Positions 44,471 to 57,180 of a DNA stretch of 62,816 bases are shown here, piece by piece; the stretch's first letter is position 1; each line of letters begins with the position of its first letter. The position numbers were made by a program, and so were the translations under genes. The notes under the pieces were generated by a model that saw nothing but the letters and a program-made list of their open reading frames with translations, did no database searches and was not told the DNA's origin. The DNA lies in assembly GCA_015680685.1 (NCBI GenBank), contig MNCI01000134.1, positions 1 to 62,816 on the forward strand, read 5' to 3'. Source of the stretch: Gnetum montanum (Eukaryota > Streptophyta > Gnetopsida > Gnetales > Gnetaceae).

Positions 44471-45700
44471 AAGAATACCTAATGATTTCCATATCAAACA
44501 AGAAGCATGATGAACATAGAATCATGCAAAAGGGATTCCTTGATATATTAAAGTTCAAGAGACAAATTCATACTTGACATCTTATCCCATCCTTTATTAA
44601 CAATTATTTATTTATTTTTATAGCCTTGTATCATGTTTTTCTATTTTTTTTATTCTCACATGCTCTTTTGAGATCATCCCTTGCTTGTTAGATAAGTGTA
44701 ACCATGGCTTGCCAAGGCCTAAAACTGATAACACGATGGTCTTCCAAGGCCTAAAACTAGTGAATATGTGTCCTCTCTTTCTTCCTTCTTGAATATACAC
44801 CATGAAAAATTTTACTATCATATACACCATGTCCTTTATGTATTTCATTTTATTATATCATATTACCAAATTTTACTTCATAGCCTTGTTATAGAAAAAT
44901 ATAACAACATGAGATTGAATAGAAATAGTCTAAAATAGTAGTCATGCTCACATTGTCTGAAAAATAATAAAAAATATATAATGTCCATGTCCAATAGCCA
45001 TAATTGCACTATGTAATAGATGACAACAATAATAATAGTACATAGTCACTAAGGCTATGATAGTGAAACAAAAATAATGAAAATAATGAGGAAACAAAAA
45101 CAACAAAATACAACATGTCCAAGAGTAGCCAAGATTAAACCATAGGAGGAGAAGGAAGATCATCATCAACATCATTGCCATCATCTACAGCCTTAAGACA
45201 ATGAAAATTATAGATGATTAGTAATAATACTAACTAAAGAACATAATTATAAAACAACAAAAATAAAACAAGAATCGACAAAATTCAAACAAAATAGCCT
45301 ATAAGATAACAGTGTTCACATTAAGCATAAAATACAAAAAATAACTAACTTCATTAACACAATATCAATTGCAGTGCAAACCAAGGTTCAGCCTTGTTAC
45401 ATCTTATTTAACATACATCAGAATTAAAATTTGACATGCTCAGAGACAAAACATAAGGAAAAATTAAGCTTAATAGTCTAACAAAAATTTGACATGAAAA
45501 TAGAATAGCCTAGCATTTTAAAAACTAAAATTGACCTTTCTTTTAAAAGAGTGAACATTACATCAATTTTTTCAAAAAAAAAAAAAAAACAGGTAGGTGG
45601 CTAAAATTAGCAATGCTAAAACTTGGTGATTGTAATTTTTTAGCAAACAACAAGGAAAGAAATCACAATATTCCTTGGGAATGTGGGAAGAGTAGTGATA
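44471..45700. other. AT-rich spacer
   Basis: A short duplication (CCAAGGCCTAAAACT at about 44715 and 44749) and an A17 run near 45571. No gene recognised. Confidence 0.4.
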
Positions 45701-45965
45701 AAATACATAAAATTTCTTGGCTCTTAGAGCCCACATGCTACCATTCTTTCCCCCAAAAATACCACAAAGCTCTCACACGCTAAGAAATTGATCTCCACAA
45801 GCTAAAAAAATTGAGTTTTATTCTTGCATGCTAAGAACCCAAGTCTCACACACTAACAATGTGTGGGGTAGCATGTGATACTTGGGAAAGCCTTATCTTA
45901 CTCATGGATTTCCCATAAGAGTCCCACACAATAGCACAATGTCTAGAGTAGTGTGTGGGAAAAAC
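45700..45965. repeat. CACACGCTA-type short repeats, LTR-U3-like
   Basis: Repeated motifs CTCTCACACGCTAAGAA, CTTGCATGCTAAGAACCC, CTCACACACTAAC and the inverted GTGTGGG occur several times. This matches the style of U3 arrays in other LTRs of the window. Confidence 0.4.
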
Positions 45966-47279
45966 TCTACAAATTTAGGGAAGAATAATCACTACAATCT
46001 AATGATGGTTATGTATCATGTTTTCTATGAAGCCAAGAGTAGTACAAGATCACAAAGAAAGAAGGAAAGCAGTGAGAAACTAAAATCATTCTATTGCCAG
46101 TTTACTATGGTTGAATTCATCTGCAAAGGTGCAAGTAAGAAACAAAGGTGGATTTGCATCTACATTAGGCATGGAAAAAATGAGTGGTGTTGCGATGGGA
46201 GTTGTGATAGTGGTGATGAAAATGATGAGAATGATGATGATGGCAATGGTGCATGGGTAGAAATTATCATTATCTTGAGATTGGAAGAAGCAGTTTTAGC
46301 AAGTAGCAAGTGATGCACATTATTTGTTCATTATTGTAAGTATGGGGACATGAAGCAAGATTGATAAACTATAGATGTATCATAATCTTGTTAACAACTC
46401 TTACCTCACATCATCTCTATTATCCCTCCTGAGCCATTACCACATAGCCAAACTATAGCCCTCCTTACCTTGCTAATAATGAAAACCTAGGTTTGACATT
46501 CATGCACTATGGTCATGTGACATCCTCTTCTACATGCTCCACAAATCAAGTTTACTAAATGTAACATATCTCATTCAGTGTGAAAACAAAGAAAAACTCA
46601 TCCTTGACATAGAAGCCCAAATAGGGCTTCAAACCTATCAAGAAAAGGGAGTAATTGCCAAGAAAGCCAAGAGGCCAACATATCCTAGGGTAAAATAGAT
46701 GGCTCTAAACAAAAGGATGGAGCTAAATGGCCAAAGAAACCTGAGAGTAGAGTGCTAGCTCTTCTAAACACCATCAAGTAGCTAACAATTCAAGCATAAA
46801 GACCTTCTCACTTAGAAAGCATGTCACTTCCATGCCATGGCCATGATGTCAACATTTGGAATTCTTTGTTAGCCTATTTGACCATACTTTGATAACCAAC
46901 ATATCCATCATCTCATCCCAAACTCTTGACATTCCATTATAACCTTATTTCATCATAATGCACACTCCTTGGCATGATTCAATAGCTACTAAATTGAGTG
47001 TGGAGAGGAAGCATTGGTGATGAATTTGTAGTAGTGTTTCTTATTCTTTGTTGACACATCCTAAGTTAATGCTTTAAACATCAACAAAGAGGGACCAATG
47101 AAATGCCTCATGTAAAAATCATGTTATGCATAAGAAGCCTTCAAGCCAAAATTACATTTTAATTTGATGGGATTTAAAGGAAGAAATAATTATCTTATTT
47201 TCCATTAAAAATCATATCCTATGACATTGTTTCAACAAATTTTGGGTCACTTTTAGTGTAAAACGAGTGAGAATTACAA
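45966..47279. other. Spacer, no confident feature
   Basis: An open frame at 45882-46313 (plus) is low-complexity (Asp/Asn-rich GATGATGAAAATGATGAG run near 46210) and matches nothing recognised. Confidence 0.35.
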
Positions 47280-47600
47280 CCCACATGCTATGAATATCAC
47301 TTAGGCTAGTGTGAGGATGAAAATGATTGGAAATAATGGGGTTTTCTCCATACGCTATACCACCTTATCCCACATGATGTTCCAAACATGTGGCACACTG
47401 TGTGGAGCTAAACTTACCCACACATTGGAATTTGGATCATGAAAATAGCCCAAATATGATGCAAATTTGGCAACAAAAATCTCACATGTTGGTGACCCAT
47501 ACACTACATTTTTTGGTGGTGAAAAGTACCATATATATTGGTGTTTAAAGCCCAAAAAATAAAAAACATTGGTGGTTCACACACTATAGATTTTGAACAT
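47280..47600. repeat. Second CCCACACGCTA/CACACACTA short-repeat block
   Basis: Motifs CCCACATGCTATG, CATACGCTATACC, CCCACACATTGG and CACACACTATAG, with two CATTGGTG/TATTGGTG copies, resemble the block at 45.7 kb. Probably U3 sequence of a decayed LTR. Confidence 0.4.
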
Positions 47601-48179
47601 CAAAAGTATCAAAAATGTTGTAGGGATGTTAGAAATTATCCAAAATCAAATCAGTGGAGAATCAACAAATTCATGGCCTATTTAAACCAAAATCTTTAGC
47701 ATTTTAAGGACTTTTCAATCATTTTGCATTTGGCTAAACTTGATACTTTCAAAGTAATGTAGGATCAAAGTGTCCATAGCCTTTCCCTACAACATAAATC
47801 ATCATGAGTAGAGAGAACCTATGATAGACGACACTGGATAGCAGATTGGTTGAGACAGAAAAGGTAGATTGCATTGCAAGACACACACGATTGTTTGCAC
47901 CAAAATTTAACAATATTGTTATAATCTTGAGCTCATAAGTCCCATAATCTATACTTTCTAAACCTTTGTTATTTCATCATTTTTTTACAAAGTTTAATAC
48001 AAAGTTTTTATTTTTCTTTGTTTTTCTCTAATTATTTCTTAGAGAAAATTTAGATTGCATACCACTTGAAACCCTTTAAGCATAAGTGTATTCTAACTAT
48101 AATTACTTGCAATTTCAACTTTCAAATATTTATAAGATTCACATATATTAAGTATTTTTCTCTCAAAGGAAAAAATTAT
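47601..48179. other. AT-rich spacer
   Basis: No recognisable feature. Confidence 0.4.
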
Positions 48180-48550
48180 AATTTCTATTTCTAGTATCAC
48201 AAATTAGAATTTTAGTCTTGTCAATATTAACTTTCATACCAATGGTTACAGTAGTCATGGAGAATTTGAAGCATATAATTTAATCTTGTAGCTGATTTTA
48301 TAGTAAAGGCTACATCATCTACAAAGAGAAGCATGTTTAAAAATAATCCATTCACTAACATACCATGATTAAAGGCATTTTGCATCCATTCCTCCAATTC
48401 ATCTATAAATATGCCAAAAATGGCAAGGGACAAAGCACAACCTTGAATTTTTCTTTCTCTAGTAAGATTATCTTCAATAAGAATGTTAATTGTCTCATAG
48501 ATTCCTTTAGTAGAAAAAAGGAGATCTTGTGGAATGTTAATTTTATCCAA
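48180..48550 (-). pseudogene. LINE reverse transcriptase fragment
   Basis: The minus frame reads KIQGCALSLAIFGIFIDELE (the QGxPLSPxLFxIFIDEL block) and then LLFVDDVAF, the LINE FADD box with Ala changed to Val. After one frame change VNIDKTKILI follows, matching vNxxKTKxxvF. Clearly a non-LTR RT; about 120 residues remain. Confidence 0.8.
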
Positions 48551-48699
48551 TCTCTTCCAAAGTTATTGCTATGAGTTTGGAAAACATTATTAAGAAAAAT
48601 AAAGTATTCTTAGTAACATCATCTAGAACAAATCAATCAAATTTACAATTGAAAATATTATTAAGAAAATTATGAAATTTTTTTTATAACATTTGTAAT

Positions 48700-49560
48700 A
48701 AATCAATAAAATTCACAACTCTAACATCCCATCTATGTTTAATTTGTTCCAATGTAGGATATTGTAGCAAAATGTGGTATTCATCTTCAATGCTATTTAT
48801 ATTGCATAGTCTGCATATTCATTCTGTATAAGGAATTTTTACCTAGCTACCTATTTTCACTTTGAGATCTCATTTGTGATTTACTAATTGTCTATCTTAA
48901 CTATAGTAGTAGGTAAATAATTTACCTTTGAAGTAAGGCCTCCCATAGTATTATTTAAGTAGATATGATTTTTCCCTTTTACATTTTTTAAATTTTTTTG
49001 AAATACTACAAACTTGGCTAGAATTAGGATAAAGAATGTGCTATTGAATATTCCATTTATTAAACCATAGAACTCTTTTAGGGAGCCATCCTTTATTATG
49101 GGTCTCCATGATTACTTTTTGGGAATATTTATCCATTGAAGATATAGAAAAATTATGAGTGCAAGCTATAAACTAACAAATAGCTTCAACCTCTAACAAT
49201 ATTATCTTGCTTCAAGAAGCATAATATTATTTTGTGTCTACCTCTTCACTTTAAATTCATGAAGAGAAAAAATATTTGAATTTTTTCTATCTATTTCCAA
49301 TATTTATTTGATGAAGTAGGACCAATACAACATATCCATAAAGAATAGTAGGTTGAATAATGATATGATAAAGTTATTTTTAATATCCCAAGCTAGCATA
49401 GATTCCTTTTTATATATTCTCTTTAAAGAAAATACAACTTTGATGCCACTTGCAACTCTTTAAGTAATGCATTGACCCAAATTACATTGCACAATTTACA
49501 TATTTTTCAATGTTGACTTCTTTATCAAATAATTCTTTAGAGGAGAGACAACCTAGTCAA
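48700..49560 (-). pseudogene. LINE C-terminal region with CCHC-like zinc motif
   Basis: The minus strand at 48840-48700 reads ICRLCNINSIEDEYHILLQY, the conserved RxCxxCxxxxxEDExHfLLxCPxY motif of LINE C-termini (last Cys lost). Upstream, 49560-48850 contains LLEARQ, NNIMLLEA and VSLKEFYG-like remnants with many stops. This C-terminal piece lies upstream (minus strand) of the RT piece at 48550-48180, so two LINE copies or a rearrangement are present. Confidence 0.65.
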
Positions 49561-50356
49561 ATAATTGTTAATTACTATTCTCTAGTATACTGCTTTGTTT
49601 TTTTTTTTTGTAACTAATACTTTTCATGCACACATTAATTCAAACACAAAAATTTGATTTAAAGTATTTTGAATTAATACATCATTACTGTAAAAAATTA
49701 TTAATAACTATCATGTATGCATTCAATTGCCAGAATTATTATGCATAGTCAACATATACTTTAACAATTATTATGAAAAATTTACCCATGTCAAGCATCA
49801 TGGAATAGTTAAGGTAGGTAACTTGTTAGTTCAAGAGTGTGATTTTTTGAACACCATTACAATAAATGAGATGCATGAAGAGGTAAATTTTTTTAAATTG
49901 AGTTAATCCTTTAGAGTCATAAAGTGATATAAAATTCCTGAATAAGGTCTCAACATAATTAAAAATAGTTTTAATATACTAAGGAAGATGCTTGGTAAAA
50001 CCTTAAAAATAATATTTGTAATAAGAACAACTAATTTTATTATTTTTTAAAACACAAATTTTAGAAAACATGTCTTTAATATTTTTTATTCTTTGAATTT
50101 TTCTTTTTAAAAATAAGAAACTTGCAAGATGATGATGTTGTCGAATCACAAATTTCAGTTGTTATCTTATCTTAGATAATTAGTAATTTCATGATATAAA
50201 ATTCAATTTTATGTTATTTCTTTATAACAAGTCTAATATATCTTAAGAAATGGTTAATAAAGTTTTGAGTAAAAACCAAGAACAATGAAAAATAAGATTG
50301 TTTTCATAGTTAGGGAGGAACACTAAAGGTTATATTAGTTGCGATATTGTATCCCA
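49561..50356. other. AT-rich spacer
   Basis: Nothing recognised. Confidence 0.4.
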
Positions 50357-51108
50357 TGATGAAAAATTGTAATAGCCATAAATGTCCATAAATATAGGCT
50401 TTACCATATTTAAGGCACTTTTTGGTTATTAGTTGTGGAAAAACTCTATCCGTTTGTTTTAATAGATATTAACAATTAGAAAGTCTCAATAGTATGAATT
50501 TGAGTTAATTATATGATGTCATATTTGAATGGATTGTACTTAAATGCAATTAATAAATTATAATAAGATCAAGATTTATTCCCCTTCATTGTAGCACTTT
50601 GATGTAGTGTCAATTTACTTTCATCTATCATTTAAATTTCAATATAACTTAGTATAAGATTTATATTTCCTATGCACATTAATCAAATGATGGAATGAGC
50701 TTGATCTACCTTTTAACATTAAAAAGTATTTGCTTACTAATCCCAANTTGATCTACCTTTTAACATTAAAAAGTATTTGCTTACTAATCCCAATAGTTAA
50801 TACACATATAGGATGTGATGGAAAGTTAGAGATTATTTACTTTTATTATTATTAATTAGATTAATTAAATAATTTCTATATTTATAATTATTTTAATTAA
50901 TAAATGCAACAACATCAAATATCACGTATCTCAAATATACTTAACTATATGAATTAAGGGCCACTAAGTATAGTTAGGAAGATAGTTACTTGTGATAACT
51001 CTTAAATATACCAAACATAGAGCTAAATATATCCACAAATTATAATATGGTCTACTATGATGCTTATAAATCATTTGGTTGGGCATTGGGCATACCCACC
51101 ATTCATCA
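50357..51108 (+). repeat. LTR, family A copy A4 (degenerate, probably solo)
   Basis: Starts TGATGA, ends TCATCA. It shares GTTGTGGAAAAACTCTA, TAGCACTTTGATGTAG and GGTTGGGCATTGGGCATACC blocks with other A copies. A TATA-like ATAAATATAG lies near 50389. It contains an unmerged assembly overlap (50701-50793). No matching target duplication. Confidence 0.6.
50701..50793. other. Unmerged assembly overlap around N at 50747
   Basis: 46-bp copies 50701-50746 and 50748-50793 are identical on both sides of a single N. Confidence 0.85.
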
Positions 51109-52163
51109 TTTAGTGTCATTACTAAAGATGATGCTAGTGATCTAGTTAGTTATATCACAAATGATTATTGTTAAAAGCATTACAAATTTGTCTTTTAAAA
51201 TATTTATTATTATAATTCATACATGTATTACTAATTAGATTATGACTTCTTCTCATAGGGTTAACAACCCACTATGTAAAAAAAACACTGTAGGGAATAA
51301 TGATAAAATCAATATTGAATAACATTGCAATGAATCATTATAAGTGAAGGTATCATGTACTCATTTAAACTCCTACATTTTTTATTTTACCTTCATCTTG
51401 TAGGAACTTGTAGGGCAACATTGTGCTACCACTTGACTAATTAATACCATTAATGCTTCAAGAAGTATTTCTAAGATCTAGTCCTAGCTATATCATTGAT
51501 GGCTACTATGTTACCAAAAACATAACTAGATCATACCACATAACTAAGGTTCAACTTAGACTAGATGCCATCATGAAGACTAGACATGAATGCAACAAGG
51601 AAAAGGAGGTAATATCCTTAATATCCAAATTTTAAAAAGATGTTGTGAAATATTAGTTTAAGAGGTCAAATCATGATGAATTCACCTATCATCCTTGTAT
51701 CTTCCACATTGAAAATCCAATACATTAAAAACTATATTCAACCATATGAGACAATCCTAGAGAAAATGGAACATGTGATAGAATGAGAATAGCCTCATGA
51801 CCTAGGACATATAATAGACCTAGCAAAGATTAGGAATTGGACCATAGACGAAGATATGAATGCCATGGTGGTTCTTCCAACTCATCATCTTTCTTTTCAT
51901 TTTAATTGTTTAGATTTGACAAGGATGAATGTAGGTAAAGAGATAAAGCTCTACCCAAAGATTAAGGTAGACAACTTGGTGGTCATCACAAGAGAAATCC
52001 AAATGATCACGATAGAAGGAACCATGAAAGATATCTATGTAGGGATCAACATAAATAAAACAACAAAAGTCAAGAAAGGAGGCACATCCAAAATTTAAAA
52101 TAGAATATAATTCTTATCTACAATATAATTTCAAAGAGACACCCTCTATTCTAGCTTTCAATT
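51109..52163. other. Spacer with short unassigned open frames
   Basis: Plus frames at 51453-51635 and 51856-52098 are open but short and unrecognised. They may be remnants of an element's internal region. Confidence 0.35.
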
Positions 52164-53377
52164 TATGAGAACACATAAATTAAATAATCAACTAAATTTC
52201 CATAAGTGTAGATGTTACCAAAGATAAGTTTATAATGCTCATATTGTCTTACTCCTTAGACATTTTACTAGGTCAATTAGTGATGATTTGGGCATGTTTT
52301 TGACGTTGAATGAGGCTTTGATGGTAATGGAAGGTAAGTTTAGGACTCTAGTAGTAAAGTTTAGCTTTCTCCAAAGTTTTGAAGGATGTGCTAATGCACC
52401 CCTTATGTGAATGTAGAGGCATTAATGCCCTCATACCAATGTACCCCTATATTAATAGACCACTATAAATTAGGGAGGCCTTCCAAAATCATTTTTGCAC
52501 TTTATAATTTTTATTTTACTTTCCTTTGCTTCCAAATTATCCAAAAACAAGCAAAACTTTGCCGAATTTTCATCACAAAGGTTAGATTAGTGATATTTGT
52601 TTGAAAAATTATTCTTAGCTTTCTTGTCCTTAGTGTCATAGTTATGGTTCAAGCCTAGTGTTTTGTAACTCAATCATGGGAAAGAAGCATTAATTCAAGT
52701 ATGTATTTAATATATTTGATAGCTATTTAAATATTTCTACCTTATTTACACTTATCCATGCATGTCACGATTCAATAGTTGTGATAATTTTTTTCAATTA
52801 TTTTCAATGGTTGTATTTATCATTATTTTCATGCATAACTTTTGCAATGGTACTATGATGTCTAGGGAACTCCCTTAATTTTTAGTAGTTTTTACAATTC
52901 ACCATGATAGGGAAACTGAGATCCAAACTCTATAGATTGAGGAGTAAGGTTGAAGAATCTCATACCTCTATCTACAAATCCTTGCACAAACCATCAATTC
53001 CTAAGGAGGAGAAAGGAAAAAAAAAGTTAGATCTCTTGATATAGAACCTACAAATCCTACTATAGAAAGACCTTCATTCAGAAGTAGATTAGGAGGCTGG
53101 TAATCACACTCTCAATATTTGGGTTGAGAATAAGCACAACAGTAAGTAGTTGAACAATTGCTATAGGAGGTAGTAAAATAATATAATGATGATTCTAATG
53201 ACATCCAAGAAGGTGTGGGTGGACACAATGTATAAAAATGATTGGGCCATGAAGAAAAGAATTATTATTGATTACTTGAGATTAGCCCTTCTAAGATCAA
53301 GGAGTTGTTGTAGCAAACATGACCCTATGAATATATCACCAAGTCCTTCACATGATATCAAAATGAGGTAAATTAAT

Positions 53378-53481
53378 TATACTAAAACCTTAAAGCTAAC
53401 AATTCCATGTATCTTGTTGATGGTGTTCNTTATAATAAAACCTTAAAGCTAACAATTCCATGTATCTTGTTGATGGTGTTC
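53378..53481. other. Unmerged assembly overlap around N at 53429
   Basis: About 51 bp on either side of one N are duplicated with a single mismatch. Confidence 0.85.
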
Positions 53482-53737
53482 TTATGTCTATTTCTACATG
53501 AGTAATCTTTAGGATCATAGGATTCCCAAATGAGCTAGTGAACAACTAGTGGCCATGGTTCAAAAGATTGAGCCCAAGATTAAGTCAAAAGTCCTATTCG
53601 AGGCCTTCAACATGGATAAAGTGAAGGTGAAGATGTTAAAACTTACTATACTTCATAATTTCTTGTACAAAATTATCACAAATAACTTTTTTTCTATCAA
53701 ATGATCATCGAGTATCTCTACTTAAGGGGCAAAAGTT

Positions 53738-53965
53738 ATGGCCATGATGGAAAAGAAGTGCATCATTAACATCTCATTATTTTTCTATAAGGCCTTAATT
53801 CAAAAGATCAAGAATGTAGCCAAAGATAAGAAGAAGGTCTACACTTTTCCAGGGTTAATTGAAAAAATCTGTGAGCTAGTAAGCATAGTCAATCATGTGG
53901 GAAGGCATTCTACAATTGCAAGAATGGTGGACTGGAAAAATGTAATGATGATTGATTTAAGATGA
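53738..53965 (+). pseudogene. ORF fragment resembling a plant-transposon-associated protein
   Basis: Open frame of 75 codons. YTFPGLIEKICEL resembles the FPxLIxxLC motif of the uncharacterised plant transposon protein family found inside many LTR elements. No catalytic domain. Part of the internal region of the non-autonomous element. Weak assignment. Confidence 0.3.
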
Positions 53966-55146
53966 CATCTAGCAGTCATTGTTGTTAATCCAATTTGAAG
54001 GATGAGATGACTTCCACAAAGGTATCTTATATTTGATAATACCAAACAATAGCATCATCTACACCTCAAGCATCATAACATACAATAGTGTTGTGATCTA
54101 GTAGATCTATCTCCTGACCTCTAGGTTTTACCATCAGTTAGAGCCATGAACCTCTACCTAGTGGTAGTTTTGAGACTATTATGCATGTTGAAGGTGAGGA
54201 AAAAGTTTTCACAATTCATGTTAAAAGTTTTCAAGACCTTGCTAATAATTTATTGAACATGATGGATGTCATCATAAATGGTAAGACTATAAGGGAGGAT
54301 CTCTTCTAGTTTCCTTCTCCCTTGCTAGATGATCCACTTATGATCCATTATGATGTCTCCATTTAGTTTCAATATCATGTTCCTTCATAGAGTGTTTCCT
54401 CTTTACATCGATTGAGGCATAACATACACAATGTTTAGCATGCGATAGAAGTCCTTTAGGTACCTACTAATCAATCTAGAACTAGCCATTAGACAAAAAA
54501 GGAGAAGAGAATTAACTCAAATTCCAAGTAACTATTGAGGACTATTGATAGCATAGTAGAGACAAAACTAATCAAGATACAGGTTGAGCTAGATATCACA
54601 TATGCTAATAGAATGTTTATTTAAAAAAGATACAGAGAAGTCAAGCTGAGGTATGATGGTTGCATGAATAGTTAGAACATATTGCACCATTGGTACTAGC
54701 ATCTTTCAGAATCACTCTAGAGGTGTGGATTGAGTACCTATAAGCTAAATTATTTCAAGCATGCTAGGTTGGTGTAGAAGTGATGTTCATGCAAGATTCC
54801 TTGAAGTGATAGATTAAAATGTTGAAGCATCCATCCCATGAGTATGAAAGAATAAGTTAAGAAAAGGAGAAACAAGTAATCTTTCTTTTCTAGTAGGTAC
54901 AAATATTAGAATATCAAAGTCACATCATGGCCCAATTTCAAAATAACTACCTTTATATGGAAAAAGAGCATTGGAACTTGTAGTAGGACTTGGCAAATAA
55001 GAATACCAAGGAAACCAATGAGCTTCGTAAGATTCATCTAATCAGGTAAGTAACTTGGGATGTTGAGGTGTATAGATTGTATAAAATTATAGCTCTAGTA
55101 AATGAACGTGTAATTGAAGAGAAGTATGAAGTACAAACTCTAACAG

Positions 55147-55488
55147 ATGGTTGTAAGTGAACCAACATTGCAAGAGAGGATGGGCATGTTGGGAACCATG
55201 TACATTCTTTACTACAAAGTAGCTGTCATAGTTCTTGAGAGGATACTTAAGAAGAAAAAAGATGAAATGCATGTGAAATGGAGGAGATACCTTTATATGG
55301 TCTACAATTCTACAAGTCAATCACACATGAAACTTGAGGAGAAATTACATCAAGCAATGTTCAAGCTAGATGTAGCCCAACGTGAGCTTTTGCAAGTAGA
55401 GAGAAGTCATGAGCAATTCCAAGAAAATGTAGAGAAATGGTTAAAAGTACTCCTACAAGATCAAGGATTGATGCACAAGAAGAACTGA
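55147..55488 (+). pseudogene. Coiled-coil ORF in non-autonomous element
   Basis: 113-codon frame rich in Lys, Glu, Gln and Leu, with KLEEKLHQAMFKLDVAQREL-type heptads predicted to form a coiled coil. It sits near the 3' end of the internal region, just as a Lys/Glu-rich segment (KQLEEKLKEVENEK, 61292-61101 minus) sits upstream of the A9 LTR. Function unknown. Confidence 0.4.
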
Positions 55489-55777
55489 CAGCTCTAAGTG
55501 AGAATAACAAGCCTTGACACACAACTTCAGATATACCACATGTCTACACCTAGCTCTTCAACCTTCTTTCCATACCAAGAAAGAATGTTAGGGGGATTCT
55601 TCTCTTGGCCATCATCCACTGGCACTTCTCAATAAGTTGGCTTGTATTGTATTAAATTCATGGTTTGTGTATTTACACAATTGTATTCCTCTACATTTAT
55701 CATGTCATTTGTCTTGTCCTGATTTTGTATCTTAGTTGTTAAAGCTATAGGAGTAGTTTTACTCAATCATGGCGGAA

Positions 55778-56740
55778 TGATGAGTCATCCAATGGTATTT
55801 TGTATGTCAATTGTAAACTCCAAATCTAGGAAGTATTTGATGTGCCCTGTGTTTATAGTTTGGTATGCTCAGTAAAAGTTCTTAGTCTTTTGAGATGCAT
55901 TGTTGCCTCCTAGTCATACTCTAAGATTGTATGCATAATTCAAAGGTCTCTAAGACAATTTCAACTTCATTTAAAGGTCCTATAATCCTTTCAGCATGTT
56001 TCCTTGGATTTTGGATTTTACTTATAATTAAAAAGGTAAAGTATGACTTTTTGGAGGATGCACTAAATATCTTGCACCAACGCATCCCTTATGTTAGTAC
56101 AAGGACATTGATGCATCCTCCTAGCAAGCCTAGTTTACCTAGCTTTAACTTGTATGTGCCTAGGGTCAATTTGGGTTGTGTCAATGAGACTCTATTGATG
56201 TCTAGGTGCTAACAAATTCATTTTGTTTCTATAAAAAAACTATAAATGCCTAGGATAAGCTCTCACAAAAAACAACATTATTATTAACATTTTCATTTAG
56301 CCATTGGGATTCAGTCTTGTGTGAATAGCTCTTCCTCCCTTGGGTAAGTTGATTTCTTTTCCTGTTTATATAATTTGAATCATCACTTTGAAAATTGCAG
56401 CTAGCCTCTATCGGAGTGATATCATGCTTACATAGCCCAAAAACATTTGGTCAATGCATGGTCTAGTGTTGTGTGATGAATAAAGCTTATTATTTTTCCT
56501 TGTTCCATCATTAATGCCTTAAATACTAAAATACTAAAAACATTCATAAAATATTAAAAACACTAAAAATCTATATTTAATTTCCATTTTCTTAAGCTAT
56601 GATGATTTATCCTTATCCAAGAAGGTCATAATTATATAGCACGGTGTTAGTCCATTGAGGTTATGACTAAGAGCTATTTTTATTATGTTTCATGTGTGGT
56701 GTTGCACCTATCCCCAAGAGGGANAGAAAGTCACTAAAAA
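55778..56740 (+). repeat. LTR, family A copy A6 (3' LTR)
   Basis: Starts TGATGAGTCATCC after a polypurine tract. TATA-like CTATAAATGCC near 56240. Just upstream, GATGCATCC/GATGCACTAA motifs repeat (56056-56125). The 3' end is vague; an N lies at 56724. Confidence 0.55.
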
Positions 56741-57106
56741 GAAGATTAGGAAAGAGTGATTCAAGATTATTAAAATTAATTAAAAATCAACAAATATCTA
56801 GCTCATGTGATGAGATTCCCATTGGTTTAAACTAATGGGATTTATCATACAAATTGCATTATGATATAGTCGTAAGCTTTAAGGATGATGTTACATGGAT
56901 TGCCAAGAACACTTATGTATATTTTTGCATTCAANGGATAGGATAGTGGTGTTGAATGTGATAAAAAATTCTAATAAAACTAAAAAAAATAAAGGAATAT
57001 TAAACATTTATCTTATATGATGTTAAATATTATGTAGTAAAAAATAGACATGAACAAAAAATTAGTGTGTTAGAAATGAAAATTCTTAAATAGATTTATT
57101 CATTTA
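56741..57106. other. AT-rich spacer
   Basis: Contains an N at 56935; nothing recognised. Confidence 0.4.
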
Positions 57107-57172
57107 TAACTTAAGATTTGAAGCCATAGCTTGAAGCTTCCAAATCAAGAGTCTCATCACTAGGTTAATATC
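57107..57172 (-). repeat. tRNA-derived SINE-like head
   Basis: Minus strand: TTAACCTAGTGATGAGACTC, then TTGATTTGGAAGC, the same head as at 37345-37424 with a few changes. Confidence 0.5.
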
Positions 57173-57180
57173 CTTATTAT

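Larger units (their letters stand above)
52164..56740 (+). mobile_element. Non-autonomous LTR element of family A with unknown internal ORFs
   Basis: Two related segments flank a 2.9-kb internal region: a 5' LTR-like segment (about 52164-52904) and a 3' LTR (55778 to about 56740). Shared blocks are AGTTTATAATGCTCA / GTTTGGTATGCTCAG, GGATG-GCTAA...CACCCCTTATGT / GGATGCACTAA...CATCCCTTATGT, and GCCTAGTGTTTTGT / GGTCTAGTGTTGTG. A polypurine tract (TCATGGCGGAA) precedes the 3' LTR. No RT, RNase H or integrase motif was found inside, so it would depend on an autonomous relative. Outer limits are approximate. Confidence 0.55.

Noticed and set aside
45882-46313. 143-codon plus-strand ORF
   Set aside because: Low-complexity acidic run, overlaps an LTR-like short-repeat block, no recognisable domain or conserved motif.
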